The notes beneath the pieces were generated by a model. The model ran no database searches. It was not told the origin of the DNA and saw only the letters and a list, made by a program, of their open reading frames with translations. A program made the position numbers and the translations under genes. 64,000 nt of DNA. Origin: Runella defluvii (lineage in GTDB: Bacteria; Bacteroidota; Bacteroidia; Cytophagales; Spirosomataceae). The stretch is from assembly GCF_014195535.1 (NCBI RefSeq), contig NZ_JACIBY010000003.1, positions 438,440-502,439 of the forward strand, given 5' to 3'. Shown piece by piece: positions 17,706 through 26,464 of the stretch; position 1 is the stretch's first letter; each line of letters opens with the position of its first letter.

Positions 17706-18086
17706 TTATGTGAATAAATCTTCGATGCGTTCGAGCATCAAAATAGATGCCTGTGGGACAATGACGTATTTCTCATTGTTAAAAACGACATCAATCGCAT
17801 TTCTCTGAAGGTAAATGGCAACATCACCCTCTTGGGCTTGAAGCGGCATATACTTTACTTTTTCTTCAGTTTCTTTCCAAGGCTCATCATCGGTTGGCGT
17901 TGGGATAGGATAGCCAGGGCCTACTTTGATTACATAGCCACTTTGAACTTGTTCTTTTTCGGTAACGGTTGGGGGTAAATACAAACCTGTCGGGGTCTGA
18001 TCGACTGGATTTTTAGGACGAATCAATACGCGGTCGCCTACGACGATGAGGCGTTTTAATTTGTTATCGGAGGTAATTTCGAGCAT
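17706..18086 (-). CDS. Divergent GroES-family co-chaperonin-like protein
   Basis: A 126-residue protein with the chaperonin-10 barrel pattern: VVGDRVLIRPKNPVDQTPTGLYLPPTV (equivalent to the start and mobile loop of GroES), SGYVIKVGPG, then VAIYLQRNAIDVVFNNEKYVIVPQASILM. An insertion of about 20 residues (PIPTPTDDEPWKETEEKVKY) makes it longer than the 95-residue canonical GroES. No groEL is adjacent, so this is likely the lineage-specific second GroES-like protein. It follows a TPR gene by 21 bp, probably in one transcript. Confidence 0.8.
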   Translation of the reverse strand: MLEITSDNKLKRLIVVGDRVLIRPKNPVDQTPTGLYLPPTVTEKEQVQSGYVIKVGPGYPIPTPTDDEPWKETEEKVKYMPLQAQEGDVAIYLQRNAIDVVFNNEKYVIVPQASILMLERIEDLFT

Positions 18087-18107
18087 AGGTCGATTTATAA
18101 AAAGTTG

Positions 18108-18656
18108 TTATATTTTAATACTTCGTCGAAAGGGTGGTTTACTGAGCACAAATGCAGCATCTTCGTCGCCAAGCTTGACGGCTTTTTGGAGGTCTTTCTC
18201 CGCTTGTGAATGTTGGTGTAATTTGAGTCGAGCTAAGGCTCTCCACCGCAGAGACTCTGGCTCTTCTCCCCTTGAAAACCATACGGCTTTGTCAAAAGAC
18301 AAAAACGCATTATCGAATTCTCCCAGTCTAAACTGCGTTATTCCTCGATCAAGGTGAACATCAGGGAGGGTATTGTCAAAACTAATGGCCTCCGAAAAAT
18401 CATACAAGGCCGAATACAAATTGTCTTCTTTCAAATTGCACTTGCCACGGTAGGCATAAGCTACTGCCGATTTTCGGTGGGTCTTTAACGCTTCGTTAAA
18501 AAAATCAAATGCCTTGCTATACTCTTGACGTTGAAAGAGTTCGATACCTTCTGAAAACCGCTTTTTGTCTTTTTCGCTGGGGGTGTCGTGATCGGTGAGA
18601 TGGTACCGCAACACCAAATACGGGATAAAAAGTAAGATAAGCAGTAAGGTTTCCAT
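18108..18656 (-). CDS. Membrane-anchored TPR protein
   Basis: About 182 residues from the ATG at 18656. A single N-terminal transmembrane segment (METLLLILLFIPYLVL) is followed by three to four TPR units (for example FQRQEYSKAFDFFNEALK and NLYSALYDFSEAISFDN). There is no catalytic domain. It is the upstream partner of the GroES-like gene, and a scaffold role near the inner membrane is inferred. Confidence 0.75.
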   Translation of the reverse strand: METLLLILLFIPYLVLRYHLTDHDTPSEKDKKRFSEGIELFQRQEYSKAFDFFNEALKTHRKSAVAYAYRGKCNLKEDNLYSALYDFSEAISFDNTLPDVHLDRGITQFRLGEFDNAFLSFDKAVWFSRGEEPESLRWRALARLKLHQHSQAEKDLQKAVKLGDEDAAFVLSKPPFRRSIKI

Positions 18657-18804
18657 ACGCAATCAAGGTGTCAAGTGTGTATCAAATTTACAATTTATTA
18701 ACGCGTATTTTAGAATTTGGGTTTAAGGAATGTAGAAAAATTCCGCCAAAACTTACAAACCCACTACCTATAAATGACGTTTGTTGCTTGATTATCCTTG
18801 ACGC

Positions 18805-18838
18805 ATTGTGGTTTTGGGTTGATTTTGTGGTATTTTTG
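18805..18838 (+). promoter_or_regulatory. Candidate promoter of the acyl-CoA dehydrogenase gene
   Basis: A TATTTTTG -7 box is at 18831-18838 with an ATTG -33-like element at 18805-18808; the 22-nt gap is slightly long. It lies 62 bp upstream of the ATG. Confidence 0.4.
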
Positions 18839-18900
18839 ATGCCAATTCTTCATTAACAAAGCAACTTAATTTTGTCACGCTAAACACCTGTCCAAAAATC

Positions 18901-20088
18901 ATGAGTACTACTTCCTCAACAACGACAAGCTACACAGATTTTTATCAAATTGATGATTTATTGACCGAAGAACATATTCTTGTCCGTGATGCGGTTCGCC
19001 AAATGATGGCGCGCGACGTGCAACCTATCATCGAAGAGTATGCGCAGAAAGGGACTTTTCCCGCCCATTTGATTAAGAATTTTGCGGAAATTGGTGCGTT
19101 TGGTCCAACCATTCCTGTTGAATACGGTGGTGGAGGGTTAGACTATATTTCGTATGGATTGATTACCCAAGAAATTGAACGTTGCGATTCGGGTATGCGT
19201 TCGACGGTTTCAGTTCAAAGCTCGTTGGTGATGTGGCCGATTTATGCCTATGGCTCAGAAGAACAGCGAACAAAATATTTGCCCAAATTAGCATCGGGTG
19301 AAATGATTGGCTGTTTTGGTTTGACCGAACCCAACCATGGTTCTAATCCTGGCGGAATGCTGACCCGTATTACGGAGGCGGGCGATCACGTGATTCTCAA
19401 CGGGTCAAAAATGTGGATTACCAATTCTCCCGTAGCGGATATTGCGGTGGTATGGGCCAAAAATGAACAAGGACGTATTCAAGGGTTGATTGTAGAACGC
19501 GGTATGGAAGGTTTTACTACGCCCGAAATTCATAATAAATGGTCGTTGAGAGCGAGTGCAACGGGAGAGTTGGTGTTTGATAACGTAAAAGTTCCGAAAG
19601 AAAATATTTTGCCAAACGTCGATGGGCTGCGCGGGCCGTTGGGTTGTTTGGATAATGCCCGTTATGGAATTGCGTGGGGAGCGATTGGGGCAGCCATGGA
19701 TTGTTACGAAACGGCGCGTCTCTACGCGCTTGAGCGGGTTCAGTTTGGAAAGCCCATTGGCGGGTTTCAATTACAGCAGAAAAAATTGGCCGAAATGCTT
19801 ACCGAAATCACCAAAGCGCAATTATTGGCGTGGCGATTGGGAACATTGAAAAATCAAGGCAAAGCAACAACGGCCCAAATTTCGATGGCCAAACGTAACA
19901 ATGTAGAAATGGCTTTAAACATTGCACGGGAGTCTCGGCAAATGCTTGGCGGAATGGGTATTACGGGCGATTTTCCGATGATGCGCCACATGATGAACTT
20001 AGAGTCGGTCATTACCTACGAAGGTACGCATGACATTCATTTGTTGATTCTAGGAAATGAAATAACTGGAATACAGGCGTTTAAGTGA
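18901..20088 (+). CDS. Acyl-CoA dehydrogenase, glutaryl-CoA dehydrogenase type
   Basis: A 395-residue FAD enzyme. The N-terminal helical domain is followed by FGLTEPNHGSNPGGMLTRI and WITNSPVADIAVVWAK (FAD/substrate motifs), and the C-terminal domain has QMLGGMGITGDFPMMRHMMNLESV and the catalytic glutamate E374 in TYEGTHDIH. The RSTVSVQSSLVM and YEGTHDIHLLILG stretches are typical of glutaryl-CoA dehydrogenase, which oxidises and decarboxylates glutaryl-CoA to crotonyl-CoA in lysine/tryptophan breakdown. No electron-transfer flavoprotein gene is nearby. Confidence 0.88.
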   Translation: MSTTSSTTTSYTDFYQIDDLLTEEHILVRDAVRQMMARDVQPIIEEYAQKGTFPAHLIKNFAEIGAFGPTIPVEYGGGGLDYISYGLITQEIERCDSGMRSTVSVQSSLVMWPIYAYGSEEQRTKYLPKLASGEMIGCFGLTEPNHGSNPGGMLTRITEAGDHVILNGSKMWITNSPVADIAVVWAKNEQGRIQGLIVERGMEGFTTPEIHNKWSLRASATGELVFDNVKVPKENILPNVDGLRGPLGCLDNARYGIAWGAIGAAMDCYETARLYALERVQFGKPIGGFQLQQKKLAEMLTEITKAQLLAWRLGTLKNQGKATTAQISMAKRNNVEMALNIARESRQMLGGMGITGDFPMMRHMMNLESVITYEGTHDIHLLILGNEITGIQAFK

Positions 20089-20098
20089 TGATTTTAAA

Positions 20099-20163
20099 AA
20101 CCACATAAGACATATAAGGGATTATAAGAAAACCTTCTATGCTCTTATATGTCTTATATGGTT
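20099..20163. terminator. Long near-perfect inverted repeat
   Basis: Arms of 20 nt (20099-20118 and 20144-20163) match at 19 positions around a 25-nt spacer; each arm contains AAGACATATAAG. It lies just after the dehydrogenase stop and 26 bp before the glycosyltransferase start. It could be a terminator or a small dispersed palindromic repeat. Confidence 0.5.
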
Positions 20164-20188
20164 CAAAAATAACCCACAAATCTAAATT

Positions 20189-21850
20189 ATGAATTACAAT
20201 CGTTTATTGCCATTTGCGGCGTTGCTGGTGGTGTATTTAGTAGGAGCATTTGGTGTTGATATTATGGATATTGATGCCGCCCAATATGCCTCCATTGGTC
20301 GCGAAATGGCCGATAATAACGAATTTTTAGAAGTACAATTTCGAGAAAAAGACTATTACCTCGATAAACCCCCGTTGCTTTTTTGGGTGACAGCGATGAT
20401 TCTCAAAATCTTTGGGGCGACCAATTTTGCGTATCGTTTGGTTCCTATTCTGTCCACCTTGTTGGGAATTTATGCCATTTACCGTTTTACCAAAATATAT
20501 TACTCAGAACAAACGGCCTACATTGCCGCCTTGGTCATGGGGAGTTGTCAGGCGTTTTTTTTGATGAACCACGACGTTCGTTGCGATACTTTGTTGACCA
20601 ACTGCGTGACAGTTGCGATTTGGCAATTGGCAGAATACCTGAAACACCGAAAATGGTCTCATTTTATCGGTGCGTTTGTATTTGTCGGACTGGGAATGTT
20701 GGCCAAAGGGCCCATCAGCGTCATTGTTGTTGGGGCTGGTTTTTTTGTTGATTTTGCGCTAAAACGTCAATGGAAAAATATTTTTGACCCTCGCTGGCTC
20801 ATCGGAATCTTCATTGTCGGCATCGTTTTGGTGCCGTATTGCATTGGATTGCAACGTCAATATGGCTCACACGGCTTGTACTTTTTCTTTTGGGAACAAA
20901 GCTTTGGGCGGATTACGGGCGAGAACGAATGGAACAATAGCCCAGGTTTATTTTTCCAATCGCACAATTTCCTTTGGAGCTTTTTGCCTTGGGTGTTGGC
21001 TTTTATTCCAGGGCTGGTTGATTTTATTCGAGAAATAATCCGCAATAAATTCCGCCTAGACGCCTCACAAGAAGCCATTTCTTTGGGTGGTTTTGTGTTG
21101 CCTTTTATGGCGCTTTCTACTGCCCAATATCAACTGCCGCATTATACATTTGTAGTATTTCCGTTGGGTGCCGTCATCACGGCGCGGTACTTGAGCAAGC
21201 TTATCGAACACCCTTCCATTGGCGCATTTCGTTGGGTGAAAATTGGGTTGATTGTAACAACTTGCGTTATGGGATTGGCCATTTTGATTTTGTCAACCTG
21301 GGCTTTCCCGCTCGAAAATATTTTTTTGATAATCGTTTTTGGGCTGTTGGCAGTACTGATTGTTCAGCTGTATAATAAAAAACGCCCCGCATTTTCGCAG
21401 CTCGTTTTTGCGCCACTACTCACTGCCATCGCCGCCAACTTGGTGATGAATGGACATTTTTATCCATCTCTTTTACGTTATCAAACAGGCTCAGTCGTTG
21501 GGCAAGAAGTGGCAAAAATACACAAAGCCGAACTCCCAAATTTTGTCATTTATGACTTAGCACCCGAGGGAGAATATAACATTTTTCACAGCGCGCTGGA
21601 CTACTACACGAGCCGAATTACTCCCGTGATTCGTACGGCATCTGCCCTTAAAACGGAGACCTCAAAACAGCCGAAACTGGTCTATACAGATGAGCAAGGA
21701 TACACGTCGATCAAGGCTTCTGGTAGCGTTTTTGAGGTAGTAAACCAGTACCAAAATTTTCACGTGACGGGCTTAACTTTACCTTTTTTAAATCCAGCGA
21801 TGCGCTCTACCGAGACTCGCCCGAGGTATTTGATTCGGATAAAATCTTAA
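20189..21850 (+). CDS. GT39/ArnT-like membrane glycosyltransferase
   Basis: A 553-residue polytopic inner-membrane protein of the PMT/ArnT (GT-C) superfamily. The first periplasmic loop carries VDIMDIDAAQYASIGREM, with the acidic residues expected of the catalytic loop, then YYLDKPPLLFW, the classical DKPP segment of ArnT-like enzymes. About ten to eleven further helices follow, and the C-terminal 120 residues are a soluble periplasmic portion. Such enzymes move sugars from polyprenyl-phosphate to lipid A, proteins or glycans; the acceptor is unknown. Its stop overlaps the stop of the convergent folA gene within TTAA. Confidence 0.85.
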   Translation: MNYNRLLPFAALLVVYLVGAFGVDIMDIDAAQYASIGREMADNNEFLEVQFREKDYYLDKPPLLFWVTAMILKIFGATNFAYRLVPILSTLLGIYAIYRFTKIYYSEQTAYIAALVMGSCQAFFLMNHDVRCDTLLTNCVTVAIWQLAEYLKHRKWSHFIGAFVFVGLGMLAKGPISVIVVGAGFFVDFALKRQWKNIFDPRWLIGIFIVGIVLVPYCIGLQRQYGSHGLYFFFWEQSFGRITGENEWNNSPGLFFQSHNFLWSFLPWVLAFIPGLVDFIREIIRNKFRLDASQEAISLGGFVLPFMALSTAQYQLPHYTFVVFPLGAVITARYLSKLIEHPSIGAFRWVKIGLIVTTCVMGLAILILSTWAFPLENIFLIIVFGLLAVLIVQLYNKKRPAFSQLVFAPLLTAIAANLVMNGHFYPSLLRYQTGSVVGQEVAKIHKAELPNFVIYDLAPEGEYNIFHSALDYYTSRITPVIRTASALKTETSKQPKLVYTDEQGYTSIKASGSVFEVVNQYQNFHVTGLTLPFLNPAMRSTETRPRYLIRIKS

Positions 21851-22341
21851 TGCTTTCGTTCGTAAACTAAAAATTCATACGAATATAAATGTGACGAGTC
21901 GGCAGGAAATTCTTGCCGACTTTTTATATGGAAATCGGTTTCATTGAACGCAGGGAAAAACGCATCTCCTTCAAAAACGCCGTGTACCAAAGTGAGGTGG
22001 ATGCAGTCGGCGAGCGGGAGAGCTTGACGGAATATTTCTTCACCACCAATGACAAAAACTTCCTTATCTTCCTTGCAAAGTTCCAGTGCTTCTTCCAAAC
22101 TACTAGCCCTTTCAAAGCCTTCATCAAGGGGGAAATCTGCTTGGCGAGTAATGACAAAATTCCCTGCTTTGGACCAAAGTCGGTCGGGTGTATCATAACT
22201 TTTTCGGCCCATAATCATTCGACAACCTTCCGTAACCTTAAAAAAATTAGCCCAGTCATTGGGTAAATGAGGCCAAGGAAGTCGGCCTTTTAATCCGATA
22301 GCACGGTTTTCGGACATGGCAGCAATGAGTGAAATTCGCAT
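21847..22341 (-). CDS. folA: Dihydrofolate reductase
   Basis: About 164 residues from the ATG at 22341, giving the family start MRISLIAAMSENRAIG; the 15 extra residues of the longer frame are not DHFR-like. Motifs are LIAAMSENRAIGLKGRLPWPHLPNDW (active-site loop with the conserved Trp and Asp), MIMGRKSYDT (NADPH) and VFVIGGEEIFRQALPLAD. It reduces dihydrofolate to tetrahydrofolate. No thymidylate synthase gene is adjacent. Confidence 0.93.
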   Translation of the reverse strand: MRISLIAAMSENRAIGLKGRLPWPHLPNDWANFFKVTEGCRMIMGRKSYDTPDRLWSKAGNFVITRQADFPLDEGFERASSLEEALELCKEDKEVFVIGGEEIFRQALPLADCIHLTLVHGVFEGDAFFPAFNETDFHIKSRQEFPADSSHLYSYEFLVYERKH

Positions 22342-22484
22342 CGAAAGTAAGTTTAAAATCGTTTGGTAAAACTCAGTAAAATACAAAAACTAACAGTGTT
22401 AGAAAATAGAATACTTGTAAAATAAAATAGGGTAATAAGCTGATAATAAAACAAATGATGTTTAGCGCCTATATATAAACAAAA

Positions 22485-22510
22485 CGGCGAGGCAAAATGT
22501 TGCCCCGCCG
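22485..22510 (-). terminator. GC-rich hairpin after the OmpA-family gene
   Basis: Arms of 11 nt (22485-22495 and 22500-22510) pair with one mismatch around a 4-nt loop, about 55 bp beyond the stop of the minus-strand OmpA-family gene. Confidence 0.5.
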
Positions 22511-22564
22511 CTTGCTTCCTGTACTTAACTAACACTTTTTTATCTTTGTGTCGCTATTGAGCGC

Positions 22565-24889
22565 TTATTTACCAATGGCTTCTTCGCCTGTTCCTTTTAC
22601 TGACAGAATCTTAAATTCGGTACGGCGGTTGAGGCGGTGGTCAGACTCAGCACAATCAACTCCGTTGCTGCAATCATTGACAAGTTCTGACTCTCCGTAG
22701 CCGCGTGCTTCCAAGCGTGAAGGAGTAATTCCTTTGCGAACCAAGTAATCAAAAGCAGCTCTGGCACGGCGTTCCGACAAGCGCAAATTGTAGGTGTCAC
22801 TTGCGCGGCTATCGGTAAACGAACGTAATTCAATCATCATTGTTGGGTACTTTTTCATCAGCGCAACTACCTTGTCAAGTTCGCGGGCAGCTTCTGGTCG
22901 GATGAAGAATTTGTCGAGATCATAGTAGATGTTATCAAGCGTAAAAACGTCGCCCGTTCCATACATACTCAAATCGCTTTCTACTACTTTGCGTTTGTTT
23001 TTCTTGTTTTTATTAATCGGTTGTTCGTTGGTTGCCAACTCATCACCTTCGGCGCGAAGGGCGTAGTTACGGTTAGGGTCAACCTCAAATTCGTAACCCC
23101 CATCTGGCCCCGTTACGACTGTTTTTTCTTTGCCTGTTTTCTCATCACGGAGTGTCACTTTTACCCCTTCTTGCGGTGACTGATTTACCTCGCGTTTTAC
23201 CGTACCACGAAGGATTGTATTCTCACTTTTGTTAAGATAAATCGAAACGCTCATCTGTGGTTTTGACGACTGCGTCATGGTTGAAAACAACACATTGTTG
23301 GTGGCGTATCCTTCCTTAATGGCTTTGAAGTCATAATCTGTTTGGGCTTCTAAGCAGATTTTAGTTGAGCCATCAATCCCCGTTTGTTGAATGTCTTGGT
23401 TCGAGCCATTTTTTACAATTCGTACGTCAGCACCTTCAATGGGAGCACCCGTTTTGGCATCATACACTAGGATGTCGAGTGGGCGGCAAGTACGACGGAA
23501 ACTGTAAAGGTTGTCATCCGAAACACCTTTGGCACGGTTTGAACTAAAGTAGCCTGTGCCACGGTCTTTGTCGGTAATAAGACCAAAGTCGTCTTTCTCA
23601 GAATTGATGGGAGCACCTAGGTTTTGAACACCTTTGTAGGCAATTCCGTCCTTCAATTCGGCGTAGAAAATATCAAGTCCACCCAAGCCTTCGTGGCCAT
23701 CAGAAGCAAAATAAAGATTACCACCACTATCAATGAACGGGAACATTTCGTTACCTTCGGTATTCACTTCTTTTCCAAGGTTGACAGGCGTACTCCACTG
23801 ACCTCCGTTGTATTCTACCACGTAAATATCGGTACCGCCGTAGCCACCTGGCATGTCAGAAACAAAATACAACTTAGTGTCGTCGGGAGAAAGCGCAGGG
23901 TGGCCGCATGAGAAGTCGTTGTTGTTGAAAGGCAATTCTTTTACATTTCCCCAATCTTTGTTCTTTTGGTCAGCGATGTAAAGTTTCAATTTATTTACGC
24001 CATCGCTACTTTTCTTTGCTTTACCGCTGTTATAGTTGTTGCGGGTAAATACCACTTTTGTATAATCTTTGAAAAAAGAGGCGGGGCCTTCGTGGTATTT
24101 CGTGTTGAGCGTACGGCTAAATTTCTCTGCTTTTGTTGTGGGCAAAGGTAAATCCTCACTTGTCGAGGCCGCTTCCGAGAGCGTACCAGAATTGCCATCT
24201 TTGGCAGCACCACTCAACGAGGCCGTTGAATTGCGATATACTTCGCGAACGCCCTTGAGGGCTGAAGTATCGGGTGCAAAATACAAATCCAAGAAAGGTG
24301 TTTGGTTCCAGTTGAAAACGCGTTTGATCACGCCTGATTCGGCACGGGCAGAAACAAACACCAAACCACCTTTGTAATACATGGGGCTAAAATCAGCCTG
24401 ACGTGAGTTCACGGGGAGGTATTCTACCCGATACATGGCCGAATCTTTGTAAAAACGATTCATGTCCATGTACGTGACCGTAAACTTGCGTCCTCGTAAG
24501 TCGGCCGATTGTGCCTCCGCGTATTTGCTGTACATACGCTGCGACTCGCGGTATTTGCTGTTGCTGGCGAGGGCTTGTGCGTAGTAGAGATAATTGCGGC
24601 TGTCGGCGTCAGGGAATTTTTCGACCAATTCCGCATAAATACGTTCAGCATTTCGGGTGTCTTGAAGACGTCGATAGCTGTAAGCTAATTTTTCGAGCGC
24701 TTCTTTTCGCTCGACGGGGTCAGCTTTTTTGTCGTTTCGAATAAACTCTTCATACCCACGCACCGCGTCGGCATAACTGTAGTCGTCGAATGCTCTGTTG
24801 GCCGAGCGTAGTCGGGCACTTTGGGCGAATAAATTGAGCGTTAGCAGGGTTAGAGCAAATCCCAACGCCATTTTAACTACGGTTTTCAT
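22565..24889 (-). CDS. PorE-like OmpA-family protein (TPR, propeller, CRD, OmpA)
   Basis: A 774-residue exported protein with signal peptide to LFAQ (residue 23). Domains in order: TPR region (about 25-145), WD40-like/PD40 propeller (about 165-460, with blades such as HPALSPDDTKLYFVSDMPGGYGGTDIYVV read in outline), carboxypeptidase-regulatory-like repeats (about 475-630), and a C-terminal OmpA peptidoglycan-binding domain (about 650-765; SFTDSRASDTYNLRLSERRARAAF). This four-part layout matches PorE of the type IX secretion system, which links the machinery to peptidoglycan. Paralogues with the same layout exist, so the T9SS role is a strong possibility and not proven. Confidence 0.82.
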   Translation of the reverse strand: MKTVVKMALGFALTLLTLNLFAQSARLRSANRAFDDYSYADAVRGYEEFIRNDKKADPVERKEALEKLAYSYRRLQDTRNAERIYAELVEKFPDADSRNYLYYAQALASNSKYRESQRMYSKYAEAQSADLRGRKFTVTYMDMNRFYKDSAMYRVEYLPVNSRQADFSPMYYKGGLVFVSARAESGVIKRVFNWNQTPFLDLYFAPDTSALKGVREVYRNSTASLSGAAKDGNSGTLSEAASTSEDLPLPTTKAEKFSRTLNTKYHEGPASFFKDYTKVVFTRNNYNSGKAKKSSDGVNKLKLYIADQKNKDWGNVKELPFNNNDFSCGHPALSPDDTKLYFVSDMPGGYGGTDIYVVEYNGGQWSTPVNLGKEVNTEGNEMFPFIDSGGNLYFASDGHEGLGGLDIFYAELKDGIAYKGVQNLGAPINSEKDDFGLITDKDRGTGYFSSNRAKGVSDDNLYSFRRTCRPLDILVYDAKTGAPIEGADVRIVKNGSNQDIQQTGIDGSTKICLEAQTDYDFKAIKEGYATNNVLFSTMTQSSKPQMSVSIYLNKSENTILRGTVKREVNQSPQEGVKVTLRDEKTGKEKTVVTGPDGGYEFEVDPNRNYALRAEGDELATNEQPINKNKKNKRKVVESDLSMYGTGDVFTLDNIYYDLDKFFIRPEAARELDKVVALMKKYPTMMIELRSFTDSRASDTYNLRLSERRARAAFDYLVRKGITPSRLEARGYGESELVNDCSNGVDCAESDHRLNRRTEFKILSVKGTGEEAIGK

Positions 24890-25033
24890 TGTGTGTTATT
24901 AGTGTTACAGTAGCAGGAAAACAGGATTTCGCAAAGGGTACTCCAAATACTGTGCCAAAAGAAGTGAGCGTAGGGGCTAAGTTACAAAAAAATAAAAAAA
25001 TATTTTTAGATAGCACTTGTAAATAGTTGTTTG

Positions 25034-26368
25034 TTAGGTGGTTGTGTCAAACTGAAATGCGCAAATTGTTAAACTGTTTTCCGTTGCTTTGTACCGCTCA
25101 TCAACGCGATGACCCACCAGCCACACAATGTCATTGGCCGATTCCAGTACCCATACCTTTGATTTTAGGCTGCGGGGAATTTTAGAATCTATCAAAAAAT
25201 CACTCACTTTCTTTCGTTTTCCCTGCATCCCCGACGGACAAAACCAATCGCCGTTTCCCCACGGTCTGAGCCGCAAAGGGAAGGTTAGTTTGTCAAAATC
25301 AAGGTAGGCGCTTTGTGCAGAACCAAGAGAAATTGTTGCAAGCGAGTTCAATTTATGCCATTGTAGTTTTCCTTCCTGAAACGCCACTTCACCCGAATCA
25401 GCGGGAAGCAAAATAGGAGAGGGGGCCGCAGAAGGTCGTGGGGTAAGGAGCCAATGGAGGCGGTCATTGACCAATTGATGCGAAGCAGATAAAAATTGTT
25501 TTCCAACCGACTGATTTCTTTGTTGCCAAATGAGGACAGCCTGGGTGTAAGAAAAGCCATATTCTGTTAAATGATAATTCAAGTGCTCCGTCGGGCTACT
25601 TACATTTTCAAGAACCGCTTTGTTCAGCCACACGGCGTCGTTTTTTGTTGAAACAAAGAGGCGACTGGTAGCGTCGATACTTTGGGCCACTATTTTTTCT
25701 ACATCTTGGATTCTTTCGGCCATTTGAAAAGCCGCCGCCGCTACTTGTGGATTAAGGTCACGAAGAACTGGTATCACATCATGCCGTAGCCGATTGCGCA
25801 CATAATCGACCGACGTATTGGAGCTGTCTTCCCGCCACGTAAGTTGTTTGTTAGTTAGAAAAGCGTTGATTTCTTTTCTAGTGGCAAACAATAAAGGTCG
25901 GACGATGACGCCATTTTTGGGAAGAATACCATGAAGACCCGCCAAACCTGTCCCACGGGTAAGGTTGAGTAAAATTGTTTCTAGCACATCGTCTTGGTGG
26001 TGCGCGGTCAGAATAAAGTCATATTGGTGTTGAGCTCTTATTTTTTCAAACCAATCATACCGCAAATCACGGGCGGCCATTTGGGTCGAAATTCCGTTGT
26101 CATCGGCGTATTTTTTGGTTTGAAAGCGTGTAGTATAAAAAGGTACTTGATAGGTTTGGGCAAGGGTTTTGACAAAATGCTCGTCTTGTTCGGATTCTTC
26201 GCCGCGCAACTGAAAATTGCAATGAGCAATGGCGAATGAATAACCAACATCGTGACAAAGCTGGGCAAGTACGACGGAGTCTATGCCACCGCTCACCGTC
26301 AACAACAGCCGATTTTCGTGGGTAAAAAGTGCTTTGTCCTGAATAAATTGTTCAAAGGCTTGTTGCAT
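25034..26368 (-). CDS. tilS: tRNA(Ile)-lysidine synthase
   Basis: 444 residues from the ATG at 26368. The longer frame opening at 26560 adds 64 residues with no TilS similarity that overlap the divergent gene. The PP-loop SGGIDS (26-31) binds ATP, AHHQDDVLET follows, and the C-terminal TilS domain (LRLRPWGNGDWFCPSGMQGKRKKVSDFLIDSKIPR) is intact. The enzyme makes lysidine at the wobble position of the CAU tRNA-Ile. A minus-strand -7 box (CAAAGGTA on the plus strand) lies at 26395-26402. Confidence 0.93.
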   Translation of the reverse strand: MQQAFEQFIQDKALFTHENRLLLTVSGGIDSVVLAQLCHDVGYSFAIAHCNFQLRGEESEQDEHFVKTLAQTYQVPFYTTRFQTKKYADDNGISTQMAARDLRYDWFEKIRAQHQYDFILTAHHQDDVLETILLNLTRGTGLAGLHGILPKNGVIVRPLLFATRKEINAFLTNKQLTWREDSSNTSVDYVRNRLRHDVIPVLRDLNPQVAAAAFQMAERIQDVEKIVAQSIDATSRLFVSTKNDAVWLNKAVLENVSSPTEHLNYHLTEYGFSYTQAVLIWQQRNQSVGKQFLSASHQLVNDRLHWLLTPRPSAAPSPILLPADSGEVAFQEGKLQWHKLNSLATISLGSAQSAYLDFDKLTFPLRLRPWGNGDWFCPSGMQGKRKKVSDFLIDSKIPRSLKSKVWVLESANDIVWLVGHRVDERYKATENSLTICAFQFDTTT

Positions 26369-26394
26369 ACAGCAAATGATTAGAATGACGGTGG

Positions 26395-26402
26395 CAAAGG
26401 TA
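26395..26402 (-). promoter_or_regulatory. Candidate -7 box for tilS
   Basis: On the minus strand this reads TACCTTTG, matching TAnnTTTG, 27 bp before the tilS ATG. No clear -33 element was found. Confidence 0.35.
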
Positions 26403-26464
26403 AATGAGATTTGGCTAGGAATCTTCTTTGTACCTAAACGCTCATTTATTATTACTTGATACAA

